This document shows, one piece after another, positions 42,733-51,784 of a stretch of DNA of 64,000 bases (position 1 is the stretch's first letter; the number at the start of each line of letters is the position of its first letter). Source of the DNA: Halomonas sp. Y3 (lineage in GTDB: Bacteria; Pseudomonadota; Gammaproteobacteria; Pseudomonadales; Halomonadaceae). The translations under genes and the position numbers were made by a program. The stretch is from contig NZ_CP099975.1 of the NCBI RefSeq assembly GCF_024137965.1, positions 2,356,001 through 2,420,000 of the forward strand, given 5' to 3'. Under the pieces are notes generated by a model. That model did no database searches and was not told the DNA's origin. It was given only the letters and a program-made list of their open reading frames with translations.

Positions 42733-43261
42733 CGCCGTCCTCCCTCGGCGCCGGCGTGCCGCTCACCCTGGCCAGCAGATGCTGCTTGACCGCCTCGGCG
42801 CGCTCGGCGGGAAGCCCTTCCAGCACCAGGTCGGCGCCGCGCCCGCCCGCCGTGAAGCAGACCAGCCGGACCAGCCCGAAGCCGCGCTCCAGGGGGTTGC
42901 TGAGGGTCTCCACGTGCTGCAGGCGGGCGACGGGCAGCACTCGGCTACGCTGCACCAGCAGGCCGCGGCGGTAGATCAGGTCGTGCTCGCGCAGGGCATA
43001 GCCGCGCCGGCGCGCCTCGACCCAGCCCAGGCTGGCCAGGAATAGCCCCAGCAGCAGCACCCCACCCGCGGCGGCAGGCTGCCAGCGCACCAGCTCCTCG
43101 GCCGGGGCGGGAAAGAGCCATACCAGCCCGGCCACCAGGATCCAGCGGCCCATGACCGACAGCGCATGGCAGGGGGCCAGGCGCCGGGAGACCGGCGTCA
43201 GCGCGACCCGCTCCCAGCGCGGCAGCGCCGCCGGGTCGAGCGCCTCGTTGTGAAAGGACAT
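42719..43261 (-). CDS. Bacterial PH-domain membrane protein, YdbS-like
   Basis: The 180-residue protein has two hydrophobic helices (about 40-60 and 68-85) and one bPH2 domain (ALREHDLIYRRGLLVQRSRV, LPVARLQHVETLSNPLERGF, GLVRLVCFTAGGRGADLVLE, GLPAERAEAVKQHLLARV). It is the companion of the YdbT-like protein, with which its gene overlaps by 14 bases. It lies 59 bp downstream of the peptide ABC operon on the same strand and could be read through from it. The function of the pair is not established. Confidence 0.87.
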   Translation of the reverse strand: MSFHNEALDPAALPRWERVALTPVSRRLAPCHALSVMGRWILVAGLVWLFPAPAEELVRWQPAAAGGVLLLGLFLASLGWVEARRRGYALREHDLIYRRGLLVQRSRVLPVARLQHVETLSNPLERGFGLVRLVCFTAGGRGADLVLEGLPAERAEAVKQHLLARVSGTPAPREDGDDPA

Positions 43262-43320
43262 GGCAGGCGTCTCCTGTTATCCGGTGCGTGTTTCATGCGA
43301 TCGAGCGACGCGCGGCCGGC

Positions 43321-44340
43321 TCAGGGCGCGGGCGGGGCCGGCTCGTCGAAGAGCCAGCACGCCACCCGGCGCGCCGGGGCGGTGGCGATCTCCGGCGGCG
43401 CCTCCACCTCGCAGCGCCCGGCGATGGCCCGGGCACAGCGCGGATGGAAGCGGCAGCCGGACGGCGGGGTGATCAGGCTCGGCGGCTCGCCGGGGGGAAC
43501 CTCCCGCTGGCGGGTGGCGTTGGCCGCGTCGGGGTCGGAGAGCACGCCCAGCAGCGCCCGGGTATAGGGGTGCTCGGGGGCATCCAGCAGCGCCTCCACC
43601 GGGGCGCTCTCCACCACCTTGCCGGCGTAGAGCACCAGGATGCGCTCGGCATAGTGGCGCACCGTGGCCAGGTCGTGGGTCACGAAGGCGAGCGTCAGGC
43701 CCCGCTGGCGCTGGATGCCCCGCAAGAGCTCCAGGATCTCCACCCGCACCGAGGCGTCGAGCATCGACACCGGCTCATCGGCGATCACCAGGGCCGGCTC
43801 GAGGATCAGCGCCCGGGCGATCACCACCCGCTGCTGCTGGCCGCCGCTGAGCATATGCGGAAACTTGCCCAGAAACTCCTCCACCGGGGTGAGGCGCACC
43901 TCCTCCAAGGCCGCGCGGATGCGCCGCTCGCGCTCGGCGCGATCGCCCACGCCATGCACCTTGAGCGGCTCGGCCAGGATGCGGCGCACGTCCAGGAAGG
44001 GCGGCAGCGCCCCGAAGGGGTCCTGCTGCACATAGCCCACCCGGGCGCGCCACGCCTTGAGCTCGGCGCCCCCGAGCGAGGCCAGATCGCGCCCCTCGCA
44101 GCGCACTTCCCCCGCCGTGGGGCGATGCAGCCCCAGCAGGGTGCGCACCAGGGAGCTCTTGCCGCAGCCCGACTCGCCCACGAAGGCCACCGCCTCGCCC
44201 CGGGCCAGGGTAAAGCTGACGTCGTCCACGGCGCGCACCGCTCCCACCCGCAGAAAGCCCCACTGGCGCAGCTCGAACCAGGTGTGCAGGCCCCGGGCCT
44301 CCACCAGAGGGGCTTCCATCAGAGGGGCTTCGGCGGTCAT
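43321..44340 (-). CDS. Peptide-type ABC transporter ATPase, DppF/OppF-like
   Basis: The 339-residue ATPase has Walker A GESGCGKSS, Q-loop region GYVQQDPFGALPPF, signature LSGGQQQRVVIARALILEPA, Walker B LVIADEP followed by VSMLD, and the oligopeptide C-terminal motif PSGCRFHPRCA, whose cysteines often hold an Fe-S cluster in this family. It is the last gene of a five-gene importer operon with overlaps at every junction (ATGA with the DppD-like gene). One atypical feature: Walker B ends in Glu within ADEPVSM rather than the common DEPTSALD. Confidence 0.92.
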   Translation of the reverse strand: MTAEAPLMEAPLVEARGLHTWFELRQWGFLRVGAVRAVDDVSFTLARGEAVAFVGESGCGKSSLVRTLLGLHRPTAGEVRCEGRDLASLGGAELKAWRARVGYVQQDPFGALPPFLDVRRILAEPLKVHGVGDRAERERRIRAALEEVRLTPVEEFLGKFPHMLSGGQQQRVVIARALILEPALVIADEPVSMLDASVRVEILELLRGIQRQRGLTLAFVTHDLATVRHYAERILVLYAGKVVESAPVEALLDAPEHPYTRALLGVLSDPDAANATRQREVPPGEPPSLITPPSGCRFHPRCARAIAGRCEVEAPPEIATAPARRVACWLFDEPAPPAP

Positions 44341-45422
44341 GGCGTCTCCTCCCGACCGGTCGCATGGAGCCAGCAGCGCACCCGGTGGCGGCTCTCTCTC
44401 ACCTCGCTACTCACCTCGCCCCCCACGCCTGGCTCTCCCCCTGGCTCCACGCCTGCTCCCGCCCCGTCGGCGGTCTCCGGCACGAAGGCCGGCGGCGACT
44501 CGGCGCAGCGGGCGAAGCGCGCCGGGCAGCGCGCGGCGAAGCGGCAGCCGCCGGGCGGGTCGAGCAGGCTCGGCGGCTGACCGGCGATGGCCCGGGGCCG
44601 GCGGCGCTCATGGAGCCGGGGCACGCTTTCCATCAGCATACGCGAATAGGGATGGGCCGGGGCGGTGAAGAAGCGCTCGGCGCTGCAGGTCTCCACCAGC
44701 TCGCCGGCGTACATCAGCGCCACCCGGTCGGCCAGCTCGCTGGAGGTGGCCACGTCGTGAGTGATCAGGATAAAGCTGGTGCCCTGGTCGCGCTTGATCT
44801 CCTTCAAGACATTCATGATCGCCGCCTGGGTCAGCACGTCCAGGGCCGAGGTGGGCTCGTCGAGGATCACCAGCTCCGGCTCCGCCACCAGCGCCATGGC
44901 CAGCACCGCCCGCTGGCGCATGCCGCCGGAAAGCTCGAAGGGGTAGCGGGCCATGAAGTCCAGCGGCAGCCCCACCCGCTGGAACACCTCGGCGGCGCGC
45001 TCGAGGGCCCGGCGCCTCGGCCAGCGCTTCAGTTCGCGCAGCGGCTCGGCCACCTGCTCCCCCACCTTGACCACCGGGTTGAGGGCGTTCATGGAGGCCT
45101 GCATCACCAGCGCCAGCCGCGACCACTGCACCTCGCGGCGAAAGCGCTCGTCGGAAAGCTCGCTGATCAGGGTCTCCCCCAGCCACACGCGGCCGCCGTG
45201 GTGGGCCAGGTTGCGAGGGTGCAGGCGCATCAGCGCCCGGGCGAGCGAGCTCTTGCCGCAGCCCGACTCGCCGAGCACCACCAGCGCCTCGCCGCGCTTC
45301 ACATCGAAGGTGAGCCCGTCCACGGCGCGCACCGCTCCCTGGCGGGTTCGGTAGTGCAGGGCCAGCGCCTCGACCCGCAGCAGGGCTTCCCCCGCCGCGA
45401 CGCCTGTCGTCGTTGTCGCCAT
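44337..45422 (-). CDS. Peptide-type ABC transporter ATPase, DppD/OppD-like
   Basis: The 361-residue ATPase starts at the ATG at 45422, inside a longer open frame that is a shadow of the permease gene. Motifs: Walker A GESGCGKSSLARALMRL, LALVMQASMNALNPVVKVGE (Q-loop), signature LSGGMRQRAVLAMALVAEPE, Walker B LVILDEPTSALD, H-loop ILITHDVATSSELADRVALM, and the C-terminal DPPGGCRFAARCPARFARC cysteine motif. A 40-residue Gly/Glu-rich insert precedes the C-terminus. The start overlaps the permease stop by one base (TGATG). It energises peptide or related solute import with the DppF-like subunit. Confidence 0.92.
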   Translation of the reverse strand: MATTTTGVAAGEALLRVEALALHYRTRQGAVRAVDGLTFDVKRGEALVVLGESGCGKSSLARALMRLHPRNLAHHGGRVWLGETLISELSDERFRREVQWSRLALVMQASMNALNPVVKVGEQVAEPLRELKRWPRRRALERAAEVFQRVGLPLDFMARYPFELSGGMRQRAVLAMALVAEPELVILDEPTSALDVLTQAAIMNVLKEIKRDQGTSFILITHDVATSSELADRVALMYAGELVETCSAERFFTAPAHPYSRMLMESVPRLHERRRPRAIAGQPPSLLDPPGGCRFAARCPARFARCAESPPAFVPETADGAGAGVEPGGEPGVGGEVSSEVRESRHRVRCWLHATGREETP

Positions 45423-46768
45423 CACAGGCTCCTCAGTCGCGGATTGAACACCCGATCCAGGGCGAAGCCGAGCATGGCGAAGCCCAGGCCGGTCAGCATC
45501 AGCAGCAGCGCCGGCGACACCACCCAGTAGACGTAGCCGTTGTAGAGCGCGCTCTGGGACTGAGCGTCGTTGAGCACCTTGCCCCAGGTGGGCAGCTCCG
45601 GGTCGCCGAGCCCCAGCACCGCCAGGGACGCCTCCAGGAAGACGAAGGTGGGGATCAGGGTGACGAAGCTCGGCACCAGCACCGGCAGGATCCGCGGCAG
45701 CATGTAGCGCATCACGATGCGCAGGTTGGAGGCGCCATAGGCCCGGGCCGCCTCGATATAGGGCGCCTCGCGGATCGGCAGCAGCATGGCGCGGTAGGTC
45801 TTGATGCCGGCGCTGAAGATGCCGAGCAGCACCACCACCCCGAGCATCAGCCAGATGCTCGTGGAGTAGAGGGTGCCCACCATCACGAGTATCGGCAGCA
45901 CCGGCAGGATCATGTTGACCTCGGTGAGCCGCTGGATGACGGCGTCCACCCAGCCCCGGTACCAGACCCCCACGGCGGCGATTACCAGGGTGGTCAGGGT
46001 GGTGCCCACCGCGGCGATCAGCCCGAAGGCGAGCGCCACCGGCGTGCCCCAGAGCAGCGCCAGGCTCAGGGCGCGCCGCTGATGGTCGGTGCCGGCGATG
46101 CCGTGAACCCGCCCGTAGACCACCAGCTCCGCCTCGAGGGGCGCCTCGGCGTCGAAGAGCACCGCCTCCAGCACCAGGCCGTAGCGCCCCGTCTGCAGCG
46201 ACGGCGCGCCCGCCTCCCCCTCGGCCTTCTCGGCGGCGAAGAGCCCGATATGGGGAGCCAGGCCGCCCAGGCGCTGCGCCAGGGCGCGATCCTGGGAGAT
46301 GGAGATACGCTCGCGCTCGCCGAGCCGATGGCCCCCCAGAGGGATCTCGCGGCCGTCGGGGGTCTGCCACAGCAGGCGCACGAAGGGCGGCCGGGCGTGC
46401 CCCTCGGCGGTCAGGAAGAGATTGAGCTCGCTCGGGAAGTCGTCGAAGGCGTAGTCGAAGGTGAGCGGCAGGGTCAGCCGCCGCCCCCCGGGGAAGGGGT
46501 GCACCTCCGCCTCGACGTCGCGACTGGCGATCACCCGAGTGGTGGGCGCCCTGCCGCCGCGCAGGCGGTCGACCCACACCGGGGCGGCATTGACCGGGTG
46601 GTACTGCCAGCGCTCGCCGCCGCGCCAGCGCTCCAGGGCCTCGCCGTAGGGCACCGCCAGGGGGGCCGCCAGGGCCACTCCGACCAGCACCAAGATGATG
46701 GCCACCCCGGCGATGGCCGAGGGGTAGCGGGCCAGCTCCCGCCAGCGACCGCTGCGCCAGGCGATCAT
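45422..46768 (-). CDS. Peptide-type ABC permease, DppC-like, with a large periplasmic insert
   Basis: The 448-residue protein is about 150 residues longer than usual DppC/OppC proteins. After the first helix (AIAGVAIILVLVGVALAAPL) comes a ~190-residue soluble segment (about 50-235; EALERWRGGERWQYHPVNAA, VEAEVHPFPGGRRLTLPLTF, LGERERISISQDRALAQRL). The conserved HGIAGTDHQRRALSLALLWG, equivalent to 'LGTDxxGRD', then leads into the five-helix permease core with the EAA-loop motif EAARAYGASNLRIVMRYMLPRILPVL in part. The insert is beta-rich and would face the periplasm, perhaps docking the oversized binding protein. It overlaps the DppB-like gene by four bases. Confidence 0.88.
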   Translation of the reverse strand: MIAWRSGRWRELARYPSAIAGVAIILVLVGVALAAPLAVPYGEALERWRGGERWQYHPVNAAPVWVDRLRGGRAPTTRVIASRDVEAEVHPFPGGRRLTLPLTFDYAFDDFPSELNLFLTAEGHARPPFVRLLWQTPDGREIPLGGHRLGERERISISQDRALAQRLGGLAPHIGLFAAEKAEGEAGAPSLQTGRYGLVLEAVLFDAEAPLEAELVVYGRVHGIAGTDHQRRALSLALLWGTPVALAFGLIAAVGTTLTTLVIAAVGVWYRGWVDAVIQRLTEVNMILPVLPILVMVGTLYSTSIWLMLGVVVLLGIFSAGIKTYRAMLLPIREAPYIEAARAYGASNLRIVMRYMLPRILPVLVPSFVTLIPTFVFLEASLAVLGLGDPELPTWGKVLNDAQSQSALYNGYVYWVVSPALLLMLTGLGFAMLGFALDRVFNPRLRSL

Positions 46769-47892
46769 GAGCGCCCTCCCCTGACCCGCACCCTGGGGTC
46801 GAGCAGCGCATAGAGGAAGTCGAGCAGAAAGACCGTGGCCGCCAGCAGATAGGCGAAGATCACCACGCCGCCGATGATCACCGGGGTATCCCGGTGGCCG
46901 ATGGCCTGGAAGAGCAGCGAGCCGAGCCCCGGCCAGTTGAACACCTGCTCGAGGATGATGGCGCCGCTCCACAGGCCGATCAGCATCAGCAGAAAGCTGG
47001 TGATGATGGGCGCCAGGGTCGGGCGCAGGATATAGCGCCGCTCGATGCGCCGGGCGCTGAGCCCCTTGGCGCGGGCCATCTCCACGTGGTCCTCGCTCGA
47101 GTGGATCAGAAAGAAGGTGCGCCAGGAGTAGATGGAGACGAAGATCGAGGAGAGAAACATCGCCGCCACCGGCAGCAGCATGTGGCGCGCCAGGCTCGCC
47201 GCGTACTCGAGCCGGCTCTCGGGGGGCGGCGCGGTGACCATGCCGCCGGCGGGCAGCAGCGGGAAGAGAAAGGCGAAGAACAGGATCAGGAAGATGCCGT
47301 AGAACCAGCCGGGAGCCGCCGAGCTCGGCGCCAGGGCGATGACGGTGCGATCCAGGGCGCTGCCGTAGCGCCGCGAGAGATGCAGGGCGGCAAACACCGC
47401 AGTGAAGAAGACCAGCAGGTTGGCGCTGCCGAAGAGCAGCAGGGTCGCCGGCAGGCGCTCGACGATGATGTCGCGCACCTCCCTGGAGCCGCGGTCGCTG
47501 TGCATCTGCTCGGCGCGGCCCAGGTCGAGGCTCAGGGCCCGCCTGAGGTAGTCGAGGCTGCGCACGATGAAGGGCTGGTCGAGGCGCAGCCGCTCCACCT
47601 CCAGGGCCACCTGGCGCTCCACCAGGGCGCTGCGCTCCTCGCCGGGCATGTCGAAGAAGGCGGGATCGGCGCGCACCGCCTCCACCGCTTCGCTGCGGAT
47701 CTGCACCAGGCGCAGTTCATCCACCTGGCCGCCCATGTTGGCCACCAGGATGGTCAGGTAGACGCCCACCACCACCGTGGCCAGCAGCGCCAGCAGGCGG
47801 GCGGCGGCATAGAGCAGCAGATGGCGCAGGTCGCGCAGCCGGGAGCGTCGCAGGTCGGGGCGGACGGGCCTCCCCGCGGAGGCGGGCTTCAT
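46765..47892 (-). CDS. Peptide-type ABC permease, DppB-like
   Basis: The 375-residue permease has helix 1 at about 28-50 and a periplasmic segment of ~85 residues (VANMGGQVDELRLVQIRSEA, DQPFIVRSLDYLRRALSLDL). Five further helices follow, with the EAA-type loop EMARAKGLSARRIERRYILR and the family segment SGAIILEQVFNWPGLGSLLF, the DppB hallmark. A 25-residue basic N-terminal extension (RPVRPDLRRSRLRDLRH) lies in the cytoplasm. It overlaps the binding-protein gene and the DppC-like gene by four bases each. Confidence 0.9.
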   Translation of the reverse strand: MKPASAGRPVRPDLRRSRLRDLRHLLLYAAARLLALLATVVVGVYLTILVANMGGQVDELRLVQIRSEAVEAVRADPAFFDMPGEERSALVERQVALEVERLRLDQPFIVRSLDYLRRALSLDLGRAEQMHSDRGSREVRDIIVERLPATLLLFGSANLLVFFTAVFAALHLSRRYGSALDRTVIALAPSSAAPGWFYGIFLILFFAFLFPLLPAGGMVTAPPPESRLEYAASLARHMLLPVAAMFLSSIFVSIYSWRTFFLIHSSEDHVEMARAKGLSARRIERRYILRPTLAPIITSFLLMLIGLWSGAIILEQVFNWPGLGSLLFQAIGHRDTPVIIGGVVIFAYLLAATVFLLDFLYALLDPRVRVRGGRS

Positions 47893-50480
47893 CGGGGCAC
47901 CTCCTCGCCGGGTGGCAGGGTGGCAAAGACGTGGGAGGCGAAGGCCGGCAGCGCCACCCGGCGGCTGATCACGGCGAGCTCCAGGCTATTGGCGCCGCTG
48001 CCCAGCCCCGCCAGGGTCTCGGCATCCAGGCGCACCCGCCACTGGCCCTGCCCCAGGGGCTCGGCCTCGCCGCGGCCTGCCAGGGCGCCGTCGCCGTCGA
48101 AGAGCAGGTAGCTCACCTCGCGGAGTTCCTCCTCGGGATAGGGCGCCCCCTCCACGGTCACCGCCAGGCGAAACTCGGCGCCCTCCCGCCCCTCGCGCCC
48201 ACCGACGGCCAGGCCGTTGGCGCCGGGGGCCCGGCCCGCCGCCACCACCAGGGGGCCGTCGAGCAGCAGCTCGGGGATGGGGGCGCGGCTCAGCCCCAGC
48301 CAGCGGTCGGCGGGGCCTCGAAAGCCCTCGAAGCGGCGCAGCACCACGCTGCCCTCCACCGGATGCACCGAGTGCAGGCGGTAGGGGCCACTGCCCACCC
48401 AGAAGTGGCCGAAGGCGCGCTGCCAGGCGTCCAGGGCGGCGAAGCGCCTCTCCGGCTCCCCGGGCGCCAGCCAGTCCCCCAGGGCGTCGCCATAGGGAAG
48501 CGGCAGCTGTTCCTGCAGCTGTTCCTGCACCCCGGCCAGCAGCCGCTCGAGCACCGGCAGGCTGGGCCCGGCCACCAGGCTCAGCCAGTCCACCCGCTGG
48601 CGGTCCGCCTTGTTGGAGGAGAAGGCCAGCTCGCCGCGGCGCTCGCCGAGGATCCCCAGCATCAGCACGTGCCAGGGCAGCGGGCTCGGCGCCCGGGCAG
48701 CGACGATGCTCTCGGCGTCGGGGAAGATCTGGTCGCTGTAGACCTCGATGACCAGGGGCTCGGTGGAGAGGATCCGCCAGCCGCGGAAGTGGCGCCGGAA
48801 GGCCTCGAAGGTGGCGAGGTGGGCGGGGTCGAAGAGCGGGCTTGCCTCGCTTGCCCGCTCGAAGTCGAGGATCCAGGGCAGAACGAAATCCGCGGGGGTC
48901 AGCCAGGAGCCATCGTGCCAGCGCCGGGCGAAGAGCTCGGGGTCGTAGCGGACCCGCACCCGGGTGCGGGCGGTAAGCCCCTCCGGATGGGCCTCATCGG
49001 CGGGGATGAAGCGCCCGTGCAGGGCGTCCCAGTCGACCCAGGCGTCGCCGGGCACGGCGATCTGCGCCTCCCGGGTCAGCGTCAGCCAGTCGAGGGTATG
49101 CTCCACCGGGATGCCCGCTTCTACCGCCAGCTCGGCGCGGGCGATGCGCTGGGGGTGGTAGAGCCCGGTATAGGGGTCGGGCAGCACCACGGGGTCCTGG
49201 GTGGCCCGGGTGATCATGCGATCGAAGGCCCAATTGCTGCCCGCCACCGGGTTCCAGGGCTCCCCGAGCAGCCCCGGCAGGCCCACCACCATGCGTCCGC
49301 CGAGCCGGTCGGTATAGCGCAGGGTGTAGGGCCAGAGCGCCGAGCCGGAGACGCCGCCGGCCAGGTCCGCCGCCACCTCCACGTTGGCGGCTCGGGCCGA
49401 GGCGTTGAGCTGGTCCACCAGCCAGACCCGGGAGGAGTCCACCAGGGCCAGCTCAAGGGCGCGAGCCATCATCCCCTGGCGCTCCTCCCGGCTGGCATAG
49501 TCCCGCCGGGAGAGCCGGTCGGCGAGGGCATCGAACTCGGGCGCGGGGCGATAGGCCTGCCACAGCGGCTCGGCGCGGCCGCGGGGCGTGTAGTAGAAGC
49601 TGAAGTTGTCGGCCTGGTCGCGCTGGATGACGATGGAGATCCAGGCCCCGGTGTAGAGGTGCCACTCGCCGGCGGCGGGGTCGGTGGCGATCCAGAGCCT
49701 GGAGGCCTCCTCGGCGGTGCGGTAGCGCCGCTCCACCTCGAAGCCGAGCCCCTGGAGCAGGTTGGCCAGGTAGTCCCCCACCCGGCGGCGCTCGTCCTCG
49801 GTACGGATCAGCAGGCGCAGTCGCACCGGCTCCCCCGCGAAGACCCAGCGCCCCTCCCGGCGCTCGGCGCCGAGCTCGCCCATGCCGGCCTCGATGGCCT
49901 CCCGGGCGCGGTCCGGGTCATGGGCGTAGCGCAGCTCCAGGGCGCGGGCCTCTTCGGCCAGCCTGGCGTAGTCGGGAAAGGCGGTGGAGAGCGGCAGGGT
50001 GCGCGGCACCGCCAGGCCGCCGTAGAGCTCCTCGGCCACGTGGCGGCGGTCGACCAGCCAGTTGAGGGCCTCGCGGATCTCGGGCAGGGCGAAGGGGTTG
50101 AGGCTGCCATCGGCCAGGATCGGCCCCGTCGGATTGAGGGTCAGCTCGCTTGAGGTGCCGAAGGCCAGGTCCATGTCGGCGTGAATGGAGTCGCGCAGGC
50201 GATTGACCACGGTGGGGCTGGAGATGCCCTGGCTGAAGAGCTGGTGGCTGCCCGCCTCGATCAGCCCGGTGACCCGGCCGAGGTCGGTCTCGCGCAGGAA
50301 GACGATCTCGTCGAGCAGCCCGCCCTGGCGCTCGGCCAGGGCCGCGGCGTCCACCGCGCCCGCCACCGTTCCCGCCCGCTGCCCCGCCTCCCGCTCCGTG
50401 CGCTCACGGTCGGGAGACAGCGCCACCAGGAGTACCGCCGCCAGCAGCAGCGCGCTGATGCCCAGACCCACTCCCTTCAT
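47889..50480 (-). CDS. Very large ABC solute-binding protein of the peptide (SBP_bac_5) type
   Basis: The 863-residue protein has an N-terminal hydrophobic signal or anchor (MKGVGLGISALLLAAVLLVA) without a lipobox. Typical peptide-binding proteins have 500-600 residues; this one adds some 300. Family features include NPFALPEIREALNWLVDRRH (the 'R-A-I-NYAxDR' region), VEVAADLAGGVSGSALWPYT, FARRWHDGSWLTPADFVLPW and FWVGSGPYRLHSVHPVEGSV (the 'GTGPY' region). The last ~110 residues (EFRLAVTVEGAPYPEEELRE onward) look like an Ig-like beta domain. The start at 50480 was chosen over 50531 because the signal begins there. First gene of the operon; ligand unknown. Confidence 0.87.
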   Translation of the reverse strand: MKGVGLGISALLLAAVLLVALSPDRERTEREAGQRAGTVAGAVDAAALAERQGGLLDEIVFLRETDLGRVTGLIEAGSHQLFSQGISSPTVVNRLRDSIHADMDLAFGTSSELTLNPTGPILADGSLNPFALPEIREALNWLVDRRHVAEELYGGLAVPRTLPLSTAFPDYARLAEEARALELRYAHDPDRAREAIEAGMGELGAERREGRWVFAGEPVRLRLLIRTEDERRRVGDYLANLLQGLGFEVERRYRTAEEASRLWIATDPAAGEWHLYTGAWISIVIQRDQADNFSFYYTPRGRAEPLWQAYRPAPEFDALADRLSRRDYASREERQGMMARALELALVDSSRVWLVDQLNASARAANVEVAADLAGGVSGSALWPYTLRYTDRLGGRMVVGLPGLLGEPWNPVAGSNWAFDRMITRATQDPVVLPDPYTGLYHPQRIARAELAVEAGIPVEHTLDWLTLTREAQIAVPGDAWVDWDALHGRFIPADEAHPEGLTARTRVRVRYDPELFARRWHDGSWLTPADFVLPWILDFERASEASPLFDPAHLATFEAFRRHFRGWRILSTEPLVIEVYSDQIFPDAESIVAARAPSPLPWHVLMLGILGERRGELAFSSNKADRQRVDWLSLVAGPSLPVLERLLAGVQEQLQEQLPLPYGDALGDWLAPGEPERRFAALDAWQRAFGHFWVGSGPYRLHSVHPVEGSVVLRRFEGFRGPADRWLGLSRAPIPELLLDGPLVVAAGRAPGANGLAVGGREGREGAEFRLAVTVEGAPYPEEELREVSYLLFDGDGALAGRGEAEPLGQGQWRVRLDAETLAGLGSGANSLELAVISRRVALPAFASHVFATLPPGEEVPR

Positions 50481-50560
50481 GCCCCGCTCCTGATGAAATT
50501 TCCTGTCTTCTCTTGTATCGCCTGCAGGCACTCAGAGCACCCGGAGCGCCACAAGTTTTT

Positions 50561-51775
50561 TCAACGCTTGCGAGCCCGCAGCAGCAGGTTGCGCGGCGTC
50601 AGCGAGCGCGCGCAGAAGGTGCCGAGCTCCACCGCGTAGCCGGCCTCCTCGAGAAAGGCCAGGCGGTCCAGGGCCAGCCACACCTCCAGGGGCCGGCGGT
50701 AGAGGTGGCGGACCAGCTCCAGGCGCGCCACCTCCCTATGGCGCCGCCACCCCTCGGCCTCGAGGGCGGCCCAGTCGACCTCCTCGGGCAGCGCGAGGCC
50801 CTTCTGCGCCGCCGCCCAGCGGCAGAACTCGGAAAAGCGCGACGGCATCCTGCCGTAGGCGAGGCTCGGCACCGGCAGGTAGGCATCGACGCCGCGCACC
50901 CGGCGCTGCAGCCGGTCGAAGCCGAGCCGCCAGGCCGAGGCGCGCTCCCGGTGGCGCTGCACGCCCCGAGGGGCGGTCACCGTCTCCTGCACGGCCAGGG
51001 TCAGGGCGTCGCGGTCGAGCGTAAGACCGGCAGCCGCGGCGAGGGCGCGCCCCCGGGCCGAGAGCGGACGATAGCGCTCGTCGGCGGTGCGCTGATAGCA
51101 GCAGGGCGCCAGCACCACCTCGCTGCCCGCCTCCGCGGCCAGCGTCAGCAGGCGCCGGTGCAGATCGCCGCAGGCGTGCAGCGCCACGGCCCGGCTGCCG
51201 GCGTGGAGCCAGCGCCCGGCCTCTTCGGCCATCACGTCCTGGACCCGAAAGCGCACCGCGGCGCTTTGCCCCTGGGCCAGGACGCTACCCGCCGCGCAGA
51301 GCGCCGGGTCCCACTCCAGTGCCGTGACCTCGACGCCGTGGCGCTGGGCCAGGGCCCGGGCCAGGTGCCCCTTGCCGGCACACCACTCCACCAGGTCCAC
51401 CGGCGCCTCGTCAGGGCTCGCCGGCACCTGAGGCACGAAGGCCTCGAGCTGGCGCCGCTTGCGCTCGGCGATGCCTTCGGCCCAGGCCTCCGGCAGGGTG
51501 ACGTGACGCGACAGGTCCGGCAGCGCCACCAGCTCGGCCAGCGCTGCCACGGGCAGCCAGGCGGCCAGGGGGGAGTCGGCCAACGCAGCGCTGGCAAAGG
51601 GGTCCGCCTGCAGGCGGGCGAGCGTATCATCGTCCAGGGCCAGCAGCGCCTCGGCGAGCCCGGGCCAGCGCGAACGCCAGGCGGGCTCCGGCTCCTGGAA
51701 AGGCAGGCAGCGCCACAGCGGCGCGCCCTCGGCCAGCCGCTCGGTGAGCCGCTGGAAACGTGTGTCATGCATCAC
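50561..51775 (-). CDS. SAM-dependent methyltransferase (Methyltransf_32/GSTCD-like)
   Basis: The 404-residue protein has a helical N-terminal ~110 residues, then a class I methyltransferase core with the SAM motif VEWCAGKGHLARALAQRHGV, the acidic residue after strand 2 (VTALEWDPALCAAG), VRFRVQDVM, and the catalytic-type motif VVLAPCCYQRT after VALHACGDLH. The pattern EWCAGKGHL / HACGDLH / PCCY marks the family of methyltransferase-domain proteins related to GSTCD; targets are undefined. It follows the YbgA-like gene with a 9-base gap on the same strand, likely co-transcribed. Confidence 0.85.
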   Translation of the reverse strand: MMHDTRFQRLTERLAEGAPLWRCLPFQEPEPAWRSRWPGLAEALLALDDDTLARLQADPFASAALADSPLAAWLPVAALAELVALPDLSRHVTLPEAWAEGIAERKRRQLEAFVPQVPASPDEAPVDLVEWCAGKGHLARALAQRHGVEVTALEWDPALCAAGSVLAQGQSAAVRFRVQDVMAEEAGRWLHAGSRAVALHACGDLHRRLLTLAAEAGSEVVLAPCCYQRTADERYRPLSARGRALAAAAGLTLDRDALTLAVQETVTAPRGVQRHRERASAWRLGFDRLQRRVRGVDAYLPVPSLAYGRMPSRFSEFCRWAAAQKGLALPEEVDWAALEAEGWRRHREVARLELVRHLYRRPLEVWLALDRLAFLEEAGYAVELGTFCARSLTPRNLLLRARKR

Positions 51776-51784
51776 GGCGTCGAC

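Noticed and set aside
44337..46811. 824-codon minus-strand frame over the DppD-like ATPase and permease
   Set aside because: The ATPase begins at 45422; the upstream part is a wrong-frame reading of the DppC-like permease.
47931..50153. 740-codon open frame on the plus strand opposite the ABC binding-protein gene
   Set aside because: It is an antisense shadow produced by high GC: no domain is recognisable, and composition is dominated by Gly/Ala/His/Gln. The opposite strand encodes a clear SBP_bac_5 protein.
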